From UBA1161 sp002311745 (GTDB lineage: Bacteria > Planctomycetota > Phycisphaerae > Tepidisphaerales > Tepidisphaeraceae): a DNA stretch of 64,000 nt. The notes below the pieces were generated by a model that was not told the DNA's origin, searched no databases, and saw only the letters and a program-made list of their open reading frames with translations. The stretch covers positions 49,259-113,258 of the forward strand of contig JBEKAB010000009.1 of assembly GCA_050018415.1 (NCBI GenBank), in the 5' to 3' direction. The position numbers and the translations under genes were made by a program. Below are positions 33,263 through 41,293 of the stretch, in pieces. Position 1 is the stretch's first letter; each line of letters opens with the position of its first letter.

Positions 33263-33980
33263 TGCGACACGGCCTCTCCTGCAGGTGGACGCCGTCGTTA
33301 CAGGGTACGGAAAGAAACTAATCCTGAATGGGATCACTCTTTCCGTAGGCCAAGGTGAGATTGTTGCGCTGATCGGCCATAACGGCGCTGGCAAGTCTAC
33401 GCTTTTGAGAACTATCTTCGGTTTGCAACCGCTCTGGGAAGGGAAACTATTTTTCGACGGGCAATCGCTGAAGTCAGCCAAACCGCGCGACCTGTTGCAC
33501 ATGGGAATCGCCTATGTCCCGCAAGGCAACCGAGTCTTCACGGACCTTACGGTCCGCGAGAACTTGGCAATAGGTGGGATAACCCTCGAGAACAAAAAAC
33601 TATTGCATGAGGGAATCACTCGGGCGTTAATTTTATTCCCAGTCTTGCGGGAGCGGTTGAAGCAACGCGCCGCAACGCTATCAGGGGGTCAGAAGCAGAT
33701 GCTTGCTCTAGCAAATGCGATTGTGCTTTCTCCGCGTTTCTTGCTGCTTGATGAACCTTCCTTAGGCCTGGCGCCACCCTTGGTGACTGCCGCTCTCTCC
33801 CGCATTCAGCAACTGAATCGAGACGGCGGACTCACTGTCCTCATCGTTGAGCAAAAGGTTCGCGAAGTTCTGAATATCTGCCAGCGTGTCTGTTGCTTAA
33901 AACTTGGGAAAGTCACATACGATGGATCTCCTGAGCCGTTAAAGAGCGATCCTGACAAGCTGCGTCAGGTGTTCCTCTGA
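33255..33980 (+). CDS. ABC transporter ATPase, LivF type
   Basis: A 241-residue ATPase. I place the start at TTG 33255: GGAGG ends 6 bases before it and the product then begins LADATRPLLQVDAVVTGYGK, as LivF proteins do; upstream starts have no ribosome site. Walker A is GHNGAGKSTLL. YVPQGNRVFTDLTVRENLAI is the Q-loop region, and the signature is LSGGQKQMLALA. Walker B is FLLLDEPSLGLAP, and VLIVEQKVREV replaces the usual VEQN. The 8-bp overlap with the LivG-type gene suggests coupling. This is the last gene of the operon. Confidence 0.93.
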   Translation: MADATRPLLQVDAVVTGYGKKLILNGITLSVGQGEIVALIGHNGAGKSTLLRTIFGLQPLWEGKLFFDGQSLKSAKPRDLLHMGIAYVPQGNRVFTDLTVRENLAIGGITLENKKLLHEGITRALILFPVLRERLKQRAATLSGGQKQMLALANAIVLSPRFLLLDEPSLGLAPPLVTAALSRIQQLNRDGGLTVLIVEQKVREVLNICQRVCCLKLGKVTYDGSPEPLKSDPDKLRQVFL

Positions 33981-34101
33981 TGAATGTCGGCAGGCAACCC
34001 GGTTGACGCCTTAGTGTCGAGAATCGAGATCGTCCGTCGGACAGAAATGATCTTAAAGACTGGTCAGGCAATAAATTAGGCTAAAATACGAGGAACCGCG
34101 A

Positions 34102-34130
34102 TTGACCCCGGGGGCTGTGGCCGATACATT
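34102..34130 (+). promoter_or_regulatory. Promoter of the ilvB leader
   Basis: TTGACC (34102-34107) and TACATT (34125-34130) are separated by 17 bp. Transcription would start at about 34137-34138, on the ATG of the leader peptide. Confidence 0.5.
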
Positions 34131-34137
34131 AAGTGCT

Positions 34138-34185
34138 ATGTCAGGTCTTTTGACAGCTCTGCCCCTTACGGTCGTCGTACGATAG
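34138..34185 (+). CDS. Candidate ilvB leader peptide MSGLLTALPLTVVVR
   Basis: A 15-residue frame with four Leu and three consecutive Val codons, placed about 215 bp before the acetolactate synthase gene. Leader peptides rich in branched-chain amino acids control ilv operons by attenuation in several phyla. The predicted transcription start falls on its ATG, so it would be translated from a leaderless mRNA; accordingly no ribosome site precedes it. The stop TAG overlaps the first base of a stem that competes with a following hairpin. All of this is read directly; function is inferred. Confidence 0.45.
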   Translation: MSGLLTALPLTVVVR

Positions 34186-34238
34186 GCCGGCGGTCTGGTG
34201 CATCCGCTCACACGAGTGTGCACCGGCCGCGAGCGGCC
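34185..34238 (+). promoter_or_regulatory. Competing hairpins, possible attenuator
   Basis: Stem 1 pairs GGCCGG (34185-34190) with CCGGCC (34223-34228) and GGTGCA (34197-34202) with TGCACC (34219-34224). Stem 2 is GGCCGC-ga-GCGGCC (34225-34238) and uses the same bases 34225-34228, so only one can form. There is no T-run after stem 2, which weakens a classical terminator reading. Confidence 0.4.
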
Positions 34239-34354
34239 CACCTCCGAAAATCGTCCTTATTGCCCTTTGTCCAAAGCGTTAACAGGAAATTGGTTGTAAG
34301 CACTGCGGCCCACGCTTAACATCGCCGCACTTTACCGAAAATAGAGGCACCATC

Positions 34355-36124
34355 ATGGCTATGCTCAAAACCGAATCTCGACCCAGCTCCGCAGCGATCG
34401 AAGCCAAGCCCAAGTACCAGGGGAAGACCGGAGCGAAGATCTTCCACGAAATGCTGGTTCAGCAGCACAAAGTGGAAGTGATGTTCGGGTATCCGGGCGG
34501 AGCGATTTTGCCGGTGTTCGATGAGCTTTACAGGACGCCGGCCAAGTTCATCCTCAATCGGCACGAGCAAGGGGCGGGGCATTGCGCCGATGGGTACGCG
34601 CGGGTGACGGGCAAGCCGGGCGTGTGCGTGGTGACCAGTGGGCCGGGGGCGACTAATACCATCACGCCGTTGGCTACGGCGCTGTTGGATTCCATTCCGA
34701 TCCTGGTGTTCAGCGGGCAGGTGGCGACCAAGGTCATCGGGAACGACGCGTTCCAGGAGGCGGATGTCACGGGGATTTCGCGGCCGTGCACCAAGTGGAA
34801 TTACCTGATTAAGGACGTGCACGATCTGCCGCGAGTCATTAATGAGGCGTTTTTGGTGGCGACGAGCGGGAGGCCGGGGCCGGTGCTGGTCGATCTGCCC
34901 AAGGACGTGACCTCGGGCGTGTGTACGCGCGAGGTGGATGATACGCCGAGGCCGCACGTCATGAAGCGCAAGACCATCTACCAGGTGGCGCATGCCAAGC
35001 AGGTGCAGGAAGCGGCGGAGATGATCAACCGCAGCGAGCGGCCGATCCTCTACGTGGGCGGCGGCGCGATCATCAGCGGGGCTTCGGCGGTCCTGCGCAA
35101 GCTGGCGGAAAAGGGAAACATCCCGTGCACGACTACGCTATTGGGCCTGGGGGCGTTTGACGAATTGGACCACGGAAGCCTGTTCATGCTGGGCATGCAC
35201 GGCTCGGCCGCGGCCAACTTCGCCGTGCAGGATTGCGATTGCTTGATCAGCATCGGGGCGCGATTCGACGACCGCGTCACGGGCAACCTGGCGACGTTCG
35301 CGCCCAAGGCGAAGATCATCCACATCGACATCGATCCGAGCAGCATCAGCAAGAACGTGGACGTGGATGTGCCGGTGGTCGGCGACGCCAAGGCGTCGCT
35401 GGAGGCGATGCTGCCGCTGATCGAGCACCGCGATCGCAACCAGTGGTGGGCGAAGGTCGATGCCTGGCGGAAGAAGTTTCCGTTCAAGTACCTGGACGAT
35501 TCCAAGCTCGCCAAGCCGCAGTACGTGATCGAGGAGATCAACCGGCAGACGGGCGGGGACGCGGTCATCGCCACGGGCGTGGGACAGCACCAGATGTGGG
35601 CGGCACAGTTTTACCGGTGGCGATATCCAAGGCAGATGATTACCAGCGGCGGGCTGGGCACCATGGGCTACGGATTGCCCGGCTCGATGGGGGCACAACT
35701 GGGCAGCCCGGGGAAACTGGTCATCGATATCGACGGCGACGCCAGCTTTTTGATGACCATGAGCGAGCTGGTCACCATCGCCCAGTACAACATCCCGGTC
35801 AAAGTGGCCATCCTCAACAACGATTTCCAGGGGATGGTCAAGCAGTGGCAGGATTTGTTCTACGATCACCGCTATAGCCAGACGAAGATGATGAACCCCA
35901 ACTTCGCGGCCGTGGCCGAGGCGTGCGGTATCCGCGGCATCCGCTGCGAGAACAAGAGCGATGTGCCCAAGATCGTCAAGGAGATGATCAGCCACAAAGG
36001 CCCGGTGGTGGTGGATTTTTGCGTCGAGCCCAACGAGCACGTCTACCCCATGGTGCCCAGCGGCAAGGGGCTGCACGAAATGGAAATGGGCAAGGGCCTG
36101 CACGAAATGGGCACGCTGTCGTAA
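34355..36124 (+). CDS. ilvB: Acetolactate synthase, large (catalytic) subunit
   Basis: A 589-residue thiamine-diphosphate enzyme, first common step of Val, Leu and Ile synthesis. The catalytic glutamate is E71 in ILNRHEQGAGH. GARFDDRVTGNLATFAPKAK is the central FAD-binding domain. The ThDP/Mg motif is GDASFLMTMSELVTIAQYNI, and then LNNDFQGMVKQWQDLFY. AGAGG lies 7 bases before the start. The C terminus ends with a duplicated GKGLHEM, coded by a short tandem repeat at 36061-36113. No small regulatory subunit (ilvN) follows. A leader peptide and hairpins upstream may control it. It stands next to the branched-chain-type importer but has a higher G+C composition. Confidence 0.95.
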   Translation: MAMLKTESRPSSAAIEAKPKYQGKTGAKIFHEMLVQQHKVEVMFGYPGGAILPVFDELYRTPAKFILNRHEQGAGHCADGYARVTGKPGVCVVTSGPGATNTITPLATALLDSIPILVFSGQVATKVIGNDAFQEADVTGISRPCTKWNYLIKDVHDLPRVINEAFLVATSGRPGPVLVDLPKDVTSGVCTREVDDTPRPHVMKRKTIYQVAHAKQVQEAAEMINRSERPILYVGGGAIISGASAVLRKLAEKGNIPCTTTLLGLGAFDELDHGSLFMLGMHGSAAANFAVQDCDCLISIGARFDDRVTGNLATFAPKAKIIHIDIDPSSISKNVDVDVPVVGDAKASLEAMLPLIEHRDRNQWWAKVDAWRKKFPFKYLDDSKLAKPQYVIEEINRQTGGDAVIATGVGQHQMWAAQFYRWRYPRQMITSGGLGTMGYGLPGSMGAQLGSPGKLVIDIDGDASFLMTMSELVTIAQYNIPVKVAILNNDFQGMVKQWQDLFYDHRYSQTKMMNPNFAAVAEACGIRGIRCENKSDVPKIVKEMISHKGPVVVDFCVEPNEHVYPMVPSGKGLHEMEMGKGLHEMGTLS

Positions 36125-36148
36125 GGCGTGGGGCGTGGTGATGGATCA

Positions 36149-36766
36149 GTGAAGGAAGCGTTGACGACCGATCTGAACCAATCGCAGCAGAGCGCGGCTC
36201 CGCCGCCGCCGGTCAGCGGCGTGATCCAGGTCCACGTGCGCGAGATCGATCAGCTGTTCAACTCGATCGATCCGTCGCCGTTCCGTGAAAAGGACCTGGA
36301 CGACGATGCGCATGAATTCATCCTGAGCTGGGCCAAGGAATTGCCGGCCAATCAAGCGCTGACGCTGCTGGTGCATTTGGATCGGCCGGCGGTTCCGCCG
36401 GATGCCGATGACGCGTTGCGGCAGGCGGTGCAGGACTTCTTCAAGCATCGCGCGGAATTGGCGGCGCAGCGGCTGCGGCAGTTGCTGCGCACGGGGAGAA
36501 CCAGCCTGCTCATCGGGCTGATGTTCCTGGCGGCGTGCGTGTTGGGCGGCGACTGGATCGCCGGACGCTTTCACGATAGCGGATCGGTGCAAATCCTCCG
36601 CGAGAGCTTGCTCATCGGCGGCTGGGTGGCGATGTGGCGGCCGCTGGAGATTTTCCTGTACGACTGGTGGCCGATCCGCAACGAGGGGCGGATTTACCGG
36701 CGCCTCAGCCAAATGAACGTGCAAATCCGCTGCGCGGGAAAAGCGGAGGGTTTGCCGGCGGCGTAG
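36149..36766 (+). CDS. Conserved two-TM hypothetical protein
   Basis: A 205-residue protein with GTG 36149 as the preferred start; another GTG at 36128 is too close to the upstream stop. The N-terminal soluble part reads VIQVHVREIDQLFNSIDPSP followed by FREKDLDDDAHEFILSWAKE, a wording I know from unnamed conserved membrane proteins. A helical stretch leads to two membrane segments, TSLLIGLMFLAACVLGG and LLIGGWVAMWRPLEIFLYDW. A short basic tail follows. The function is unknown. It starts 24 bp after ilvB, which suggests cotranscription, and converges on the MbfA-like gene. Confidence 0.75.
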   Translation: MKEALTTDLNQSQQSAAPPPPVSGVIQVHVREIDQLFNSIDPSPFREKDLDDDAHEFILSWAKELPANQALTLLVHLDRPAVPPDADDALRQAVQDFFKHRAELAAQRLRQLLRTGRTSLLIGLMFLAACVLGGDWIAGRFHDSGSVQILRESLLIGGWVAMWRPLEIFLYDWWPIRNEGRIYRRLSQMNVQIRCAGKAEGLPAA

Positions 36767-36792
36767 GGGCTGGGCGGCGTTGTCGTCGCGCG

Positions 36793-36820
36793 AAAAGACC
36801 GGGCGGGGGACCGCCCGGCT
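36793..36820 (-). terminator. Terminator-like hairpin of the MbfA-like gene
   Basis: On the minus strand CCGGGCGG-tcc-CCCGCCCGG (36818-36799) is followed by TCTTTTCG. It lies 45 bp past the stop at 36863, in the convergent gap; the plus-strand gene could also use the stem. Confidence 0.55.
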
Positions 36821-36862
36821 CTCTGGGGAAGCGGGGCCGAACCGCCAATGGGGGTGCGGAAC

Positions 36863-37819
36863 CTACGAAATCCCTATGAGAATCCCGGCCACAAACACCA
36901 GCGCGCCGCCGACGACCACCTGAAACGCCGCGGATAAAAATGGCGTGTCCATGTAGCGATAGCGAATCCAGGAGATGGTGATCAGCTCGGCCACGACGAC
37001 GACGGCGGCGACGGCGGTGGCCACGTAAAACTGCCGGATGAGAAACGGCAGGGTGTGACCGATGCCGCCGAGGGCGGTCATGAGGCCGCAGATGATGCCG
37101 CGAATGATCGGCCGGCCGCGGCCGGTCAGGCTGCCGTCGTCGCTGAGGGCCTCGGCGAAGCCCATGCTGATGCCCGCCCCCACGGACGCGGCCAGTCCGA
37201 CGGTGAACGCGAACCAACTCTCCTTGGTGGCAAACGCCGCGGCAAACACCGGCGCCAGCGTCGAGACCGAACCGTCCATCAATCCGGCCAGTCCCGGCTG
37301 GACCACCTGCAAAAGGAACAGGCGGCGGTTGGTCTCGTCTTCGTTGGCCCGCACATCCGGGGTCAGCGTCTTCTGCTCCAGTTCCTCGGCGAGCCGCTCG
37401 TGCGAGCGTTCCTCCTCGGCCAGATCGTTCAACAGACCGCGGACGCTGACGTCGGTGGATCGTTTGGCGGCGGCGGCGTAGAAGCGCTGAACCTCGGCCT
37501 CCATGGACGCGGCCTGCTTGCGCACGGCGTCCAGACCCAGGGGCCGCATCATCCACAACGGCCGGCGACGCACGAAACCCTTGATGTCCTCGCGGCGGAT
37601 CAGGGGAATGTGCTCGCCGAATTTCTGGCGGTACAGCTCCGTCAGGCGCTGGCGGTGGCCGACCTCCTGCTCGCGCATGCGCTCAAACACCTCGGCCGAC
37701 GCCGGATACTGCTCCTTCAGGCCGTCGGCGTAGTCGCCGTAAACGCGCGAGTCCTGCTCCTCCATCCCGATGGCAAGCGCCAGCACTTCACGCTCGCTGA
37801 GACTGTCGAAATTTCGCAT
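36863..37819 (-). CDS. mbfA: MbfA-like membrane-bound ferritin / VIT1-family iron exporter
   Basis: A 318-residue protein with two domains. Residues 1-160 are a ferritin/rubrerythrin-like four-helix bundle with the metal-ligand pattern ExxDSxxY (MEEQDSRVYGDYADGL), REQEVGHRQRL, ASMEAEVQRFY and EEERSHERLAEEL. Residues 165-318 are a VIT1/CCC1 membrane domain with five hydrophobic segments, starting GLAGLMDGSVSTLAPVFAAA. The same order is found in MbfA of alpha-proteobacteria, an inner-membrane iron exporter that protects against peroxide and iron excess. GAGGTGA precedes the start. All helix-ligand clusters seem present. It is transcribed alone. Confidence 0.9.
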   Translation of the reverse strand: MRNFDSLSEREVLALAIGMEEQDSRVYGDYADGLKEQYPASAEVFERMREQEVGHRQRLTELYRQKFGEHIPLIRREDIKGFVRRRPLWMMRPLGLDAVRKQAASMEAEVQRFYAAAAKRSTDVSVRGLLNDLAEEERSHERLAEELEQKTLTPDVRANEDETNRRLFLLQVVQPGLAGLMDGSVSTLAPVFAAAFATKESWFAFTVGLAASVGAGISMGFAEALSDDGSLTGRGRPIIRGIICGLMTALGGIGHTLPFLIRQFYVATAVAAVVVVAELITISWIRYRYMDTPFLSAAFQVVVGGALVFVAGILIGIS

Positions 37820-37871
37820 GAATCACCTCGAATGGGAGACAAACGCGCGTCGCAAGCGACGCGGCTAAACG

Positions 37872-40295
37872 CTATTTGACGGTGAACCTCATGACGCTGA
37901 CGGAATACGGCGGAAAATCGTGCACGAAATCGGGGGCCGCATCCGTAATGTCCTGACGACGCGGCACGATCTTTTCAGGCGTCTGGATCGTGTTCATGTC
38001 CGACGGCTGGCCGGTCAATACTTCCACGGCGGCGCTCTTGGCCACGTCGGCGGCGCCGCCAAGGAGGATCTGCGCCGGCTGCACTGTGGCGGCGGTGTTG
38101 ACCACTTTCAAAATGACCTGGCCGTTTTTTTCCTCGCGGCTGGCGGCGGCAAATAAGGTCGGCAGCGGCGGCTGGGGCGCGTCAACCGCCTCGATGATCA
38201 ACTTGTCGCCCAGATAGCATTTGATGTTTCGGCCAGCCAGTTCGATGCGCACGTCGTACCACTTGCCGGTCTCGATGGTGGTGGGCACAGATGGGCTGAT
38301 GGACGTGGTCATGCCGTCGGCGATCTGCTCGATCGCCGCCGCGGTATTGTGCCATCCGCCGATGTTCCAGCGCAGATAATCCTCCCCGCCGCGGTAGTGG
38401 AAGACGGCGACGAAGCCGTTGTCGCCGGAGAGTTTGCGGGCCTTGAAGCTGTAGGTGTAATCGGTCCAGCCGTCGTCGCCGGCCAGGGCGCGGTATTCGC
38501 CGTGATCGTCCGATTGACGCAGGGCGCCGTCCTTAATGCTCCAGGTTCCCTTACCGGTTTTGAAGTCGATGGGTCCGACGGTATCGGCCCTGGTCACGCG
38601 GAAATCCTTAAACTCGGCGGCGCTGGTCCAGGTTCCGACGCCGATTTTTCCAGAGGGAGGCGGGAGAGCGACGGCCGCCTGGGGCGGCGTCTCGATCCGC
38701 ACGGGAAGCACCTGGTCGCCGCGATTTTCGGCGAACATTTTTTGCACGTAATACGACGGCGAGCCGAAACTGCTCTGGGCGTCGAAGCCGATCAGATTGG
38801 TCGGCCACTGGGAAGCGCCGAGATTCACGTTCACCAGAAGCGGCGCGTAGCAGGACATCATCACCACATCCGAATTGCGATCCAGACCCGTAAGCCAGGC
38901 GGCATCCGCCAGGGCGGAATTCAACGTCGGCGTGGGCGAGCCTTGCTTGGTCGCCCATTCGCCCACAAGCACCTTGGGTTCGCCGCGATCGCGCCCGTCG
39001 TAGTGATCCACGTCCCGCTCCATGTGGCGGGCGGAGCGGTAAAAATGGTCATCCACCAAATCCGGACGGCGCGTCTTGAGCGGGGCGCTGGCGATCAGTT
39101 GCAGCCGCGGATACTTGGCCTTGATCGCATCGTAGAACTGGGTGAATCGCTGGTCGTAGTTGCCGGTGCGGTCGAAATAATCCTCGTTGCCGATCTCGAC
39201 GTAGTTCAATTCAAACGGCTGGGGATGGCCGTCCAGAGCGCGCTGGCGGCCCCAGGGCGTGGACGAGTCGCCCGTGACGTATTCGATTTCATCCAGCGCC
39301 TCCTGCACGAACGGCTGGAGCTTTTCGCCGGTGACGCCCTGGCCCTTGAGCGAATATCCGGCGAACACGGCCAGCAGGGGCTGCATGCGCAGGTCTTGGC
39401 ACCACTGCAAGAATTCGAGCAACCCAAGCCCATCGGAAGAGCGATATCGCCACGGGCCGGGATGTCCCGGGCGATCTTCCAGGCCGTGCACCGTTTTTTC
39501 CCAGGCGAAACGGTCGGCGATGGAGTCGCCCTCCAAGTAATTGCCGCCGGGGAATCGCAGAAAGGCCGGATGCAGATCGGCCAATTTCTGCATCAGGCCG
39601 ATGCGATTGCCGTTGGGACGGTCGTTGAACGTGGGCGGAAACAGGGAGACGAGATTGAACCACACGGAACCCGCGGCACCGGTGGAAATGACAAAGCGGT
39701 TGTCCGTCGACGGCGGCGCTGAGCCGGTGTCGAGCCGGACGCTGTAGTGTTGCCATTGCTGGCCGACGGCCGGGATGGTTGCCGACGCCCAGATTTTGGA
39801 GCCATCGCTGCTCTCGATGCCCACCGTCAGCGGTCCGGAGAAGGCGGCGCTGGCCCGGGCGTAGAACGATGCCGTATAGCGCGTGCTGGGCGCGACCGGG
39901 ATGCCCCAATAACCGTTATTGGCCACGCCGACGCGCCCCCCTGCCGCGACGGCAGTAACATCGAGACGCAGGCTCGTGGTCAGCGCCGTCGTGTTGACCG
40001 GATTGGAATCATCCAGCGATATGCTGCCGCCAGAACCCGCACCGGCAGCCAGCGACCAATGCACCGGTTTAGCAGGATCATCTTTGAATATGCGGTTTTG
40101 GATCAGCTCGGCGTACAGGCCGCCGTCGTAGGAATGATTGATCTCCTCGGTCATCAGGCCGTAGAGGATCGGGCTGATGGCAACGCCCGGCTTGTCAACG
40201 CCGACGGAGATTTTCGCGGCCGTCTGCCCCGCCACGGGCCGCGAAAGCGCCATGGCGATCAGAACAAAAACGGCGGCGAGAATCGTGCGTCGCAT
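37872..40295 (-). CDS. Secreted GH51 alpha-L-arabinofuranosidase
   Basis: An 807-residue exported glycosidase (signal peptide TILAAVFVLIAMALSRPVAG). Residues 80-220 are a carbohydrate-binding jelly roll inserted after the first strand. The catalytic barrel has the acid/base E371 in NYVEIGNEDYF and the nucleophile E446 in VLVGEWAT, the GH51 pair. Between the barrel and the last beta-domain, residues about 555-705 form an inserted LamG-like module (WSIKDGALRQSDDHGEYRAL, then FVAVFHYRGGEDYLRWNIGG). It removes arabinofuranosyl side chains from plant arabinan or arabinoxylan. It follows the sugar transporter genes rbsC, rbsA and rbsB on the same strand, 45 bp after the permease, so the transporter probably imports the released L-arabinose. 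Confidence 0.9.
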   Translation of the reverse strand: MRRTILAAVFVLIAMALSRPVAGQTAAKISVGVDKPGVAISPILYGLMTEEINHSYDGGLYAELIQNRIFKDDPAKPVHWSLAAGAGSGGSISLDDSNPVNTTALTTSLRLDVTAVAAGGRVGVANNGYWGIPVAPSTRYTASFYARASAAFSGPLTVGIESSDGSKIWASATIPAVGQQWQHYSVRLDTGSAPPSTDNRFVISTGAAGSVWFNLVSLFPPTFNDRPNGNRIGLMQKLADLHPAFLRFPGGNYLEGDSIADRFAWEKTVHGLEDRPGHPGPWRYRSSDGLGLLEFLQWCQDLRMQPLLAVFAGYSLKGQGVTGEKLQPFVQEALDEIEYVTGDSSTPWGRQRALDGHPQPFELNYVEIGNEDYFDRTGNYDQRFTQFYDAIKAKYPRLQLIASAPLKTRRPDLVDDHFYRSARHMERDVDHYDGRDRGEPKVLVGEWATKQGSPTPTLNSALADAAWLTGLDRNSDVVMMSCYAPLLVNVNLGASQWPTNLIGFDAQSSFGSPSYYVQKMFAENRGDQVLPVRIETPPQAAVALPPPSGKIGVGTWTSAAEFKDFRVTRADTVGPIDFKTGKGTWSIKDGALRQSDDHGEYRALAGDDGWTDYTYSFKARKLSGDNGFVAVFHYRGGEDYLRWNIGGWHNTAAAIEQIADGMTTSISPSVPTTIETGKWYDVRIELAGRNIKCYLGDKLIIEAVDAPQPPLPTLFAAASREEKNGQVILKVVNTAATVQPAQILLGGAADVAKSAAVEVLTGQPSDMNTIQTPEKIVPRRQDITDAAPDFVHDFPPYSVSVMRFTVK

Positions 40296-40339
40296 GGAGG
40301 CCGACAGTGTAATCGAAAACCGCGATGGTTTTCATGCCG

Positions 40340-41293
40340 TCAGGCCGGCTTACGGGTTCGCTTGGCGCGGGAGGCGAGGAGTTGATCGACGCAAATGCCG
40401 GCGAGGATGACGGCGCCCATGACGGCCAGGTTCAGGGAACTGGGAATGCCTAGGAGATTCACCAGGTTCTGTAGCACCTGGAGCAGGGCGCTGCCAAGGA
40501 GGATGCCGAGGATGGAGCCTTCGCCGCCGCGGAGACTGCATCCGCCCAGGACGGCGGCGGCGATGCCGTAGAGCTCGTAGGAGAGGCCGTGGCCGCTGGG
40601 GGAGACGGAGTTGGTGTAGAACGCCAGTTGAATGCCGGAGATGGCGGCCAGGAGCATGGAGACGGCGTAGGCCGAGCCGATGACCAGGCGCGTGTTGATG
40701 CCGGAGAATCGGGCGGCTTCCTCGTTTCTTCCCACGGCGTAGAGGTAGCGGCCGTAGACCGAGCGGTGCAGCACCACGGCCATCACGGCCGCGACGACGA
40801 GCAGCACAACAAACGGCATGGGCACGGGGCCCAGTTTGCCCGCGGCCAGCGGACGCAGCAGCCCAAAACTGCTCGTGCCAAAGCCGCGCGTTTCATCGTT
40901 GGAAATGAACCGCGCCAGCCCCCGGTAAAACAGCAGGCCGCACAACGTCACGATGAAAGGCTGAAGGCGCACCACGGTGATCAGAAAGCCGTGTCCGACG
41001 CCCAATAGCACGACGCCGACGACCACGGCCGCCGTGGCCGCGGGCCAGGGCCAGTGGGCTCGGGTCAGCAGGATCGCCAGCACGATCCCCTGGAGGGCAA
41101 AGACGGAGCCGACGGACAAATCAATGCCGCCGGTGATGATCACCAGACCCATGCCGATGCTGAAGATGCCGAACATGCCGACCAAGCGCGAAGTGTTCTG
41201 CAGATTCGCCGTGGAGAGAAACTGCGGATTCAAGATGGCCACGGCGACGCACAGAACCAGGAGCAGGATGCCGATGCCCAATTCCTTTTTCAT
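40340..41293 (-). CDS. Sugar ABC transporter permease, RbsC type
   Basis: A 317-residue permease of the ribose/xylose/arabinose (CUT2) family. It has the N-terminal phrase NPQFLSTANLQNTSRLVGMF, the motif IGMGLVIITGGIDLSVGSVF, and GRYLYAVGRNEEAARFSGIN as the loop that contacts the ATPase. Near the end is GIAAAVLGGCSLRGGEGSIL. About nine hydrophobic segments are visible. It overlaps the ATPase gene by 4 bp (41290-41293). In this operon the substrate is more likely L-arabinose or an arabinoside than ribose. Confidence 0.92.
   Translation of the reverse strand: MKKELGIGILLLVLCVAVAILNPQFLSTANLQNTSRLVGMFGIFSIGMGLVIITGGIDLSVGSVFALQGIVLAILLTRAHWPWPAATAAVVVGVVLLGVGHGFLITVVRLQPFIVTLCGLLFYRGLARFISNDETRGFGTSSFGLLRPLAAGKLGPVPMPFVVLLVVAAVMAVVLHRSVYGRYLYAVGRNEEAARFSGINTRLVIGSAYAVSMLLAAISGIQLAFYTNSVSPSGHGLSYELYGIAAAVLGGCSLRGGEGSILGILLGSALLQVLQNLVNLLGIPSSLNLAVMGAVILAGICVDQLLASRAKRTRKPA

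Larger units (their letters stand above)
33981..34354. other. Leader and promoter region of ilvB
   Basis: A 374-bp gap. It contains the promoter TTGACC-17-TACATT (34102-34130), a 15-codon Leu/Val-rich reading frame (34138-34185) and two mutually exclusive stems (34185-34238). No terminator for the preceding ABC operon was recognised in 33981-34100. Confidence 0.5.
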
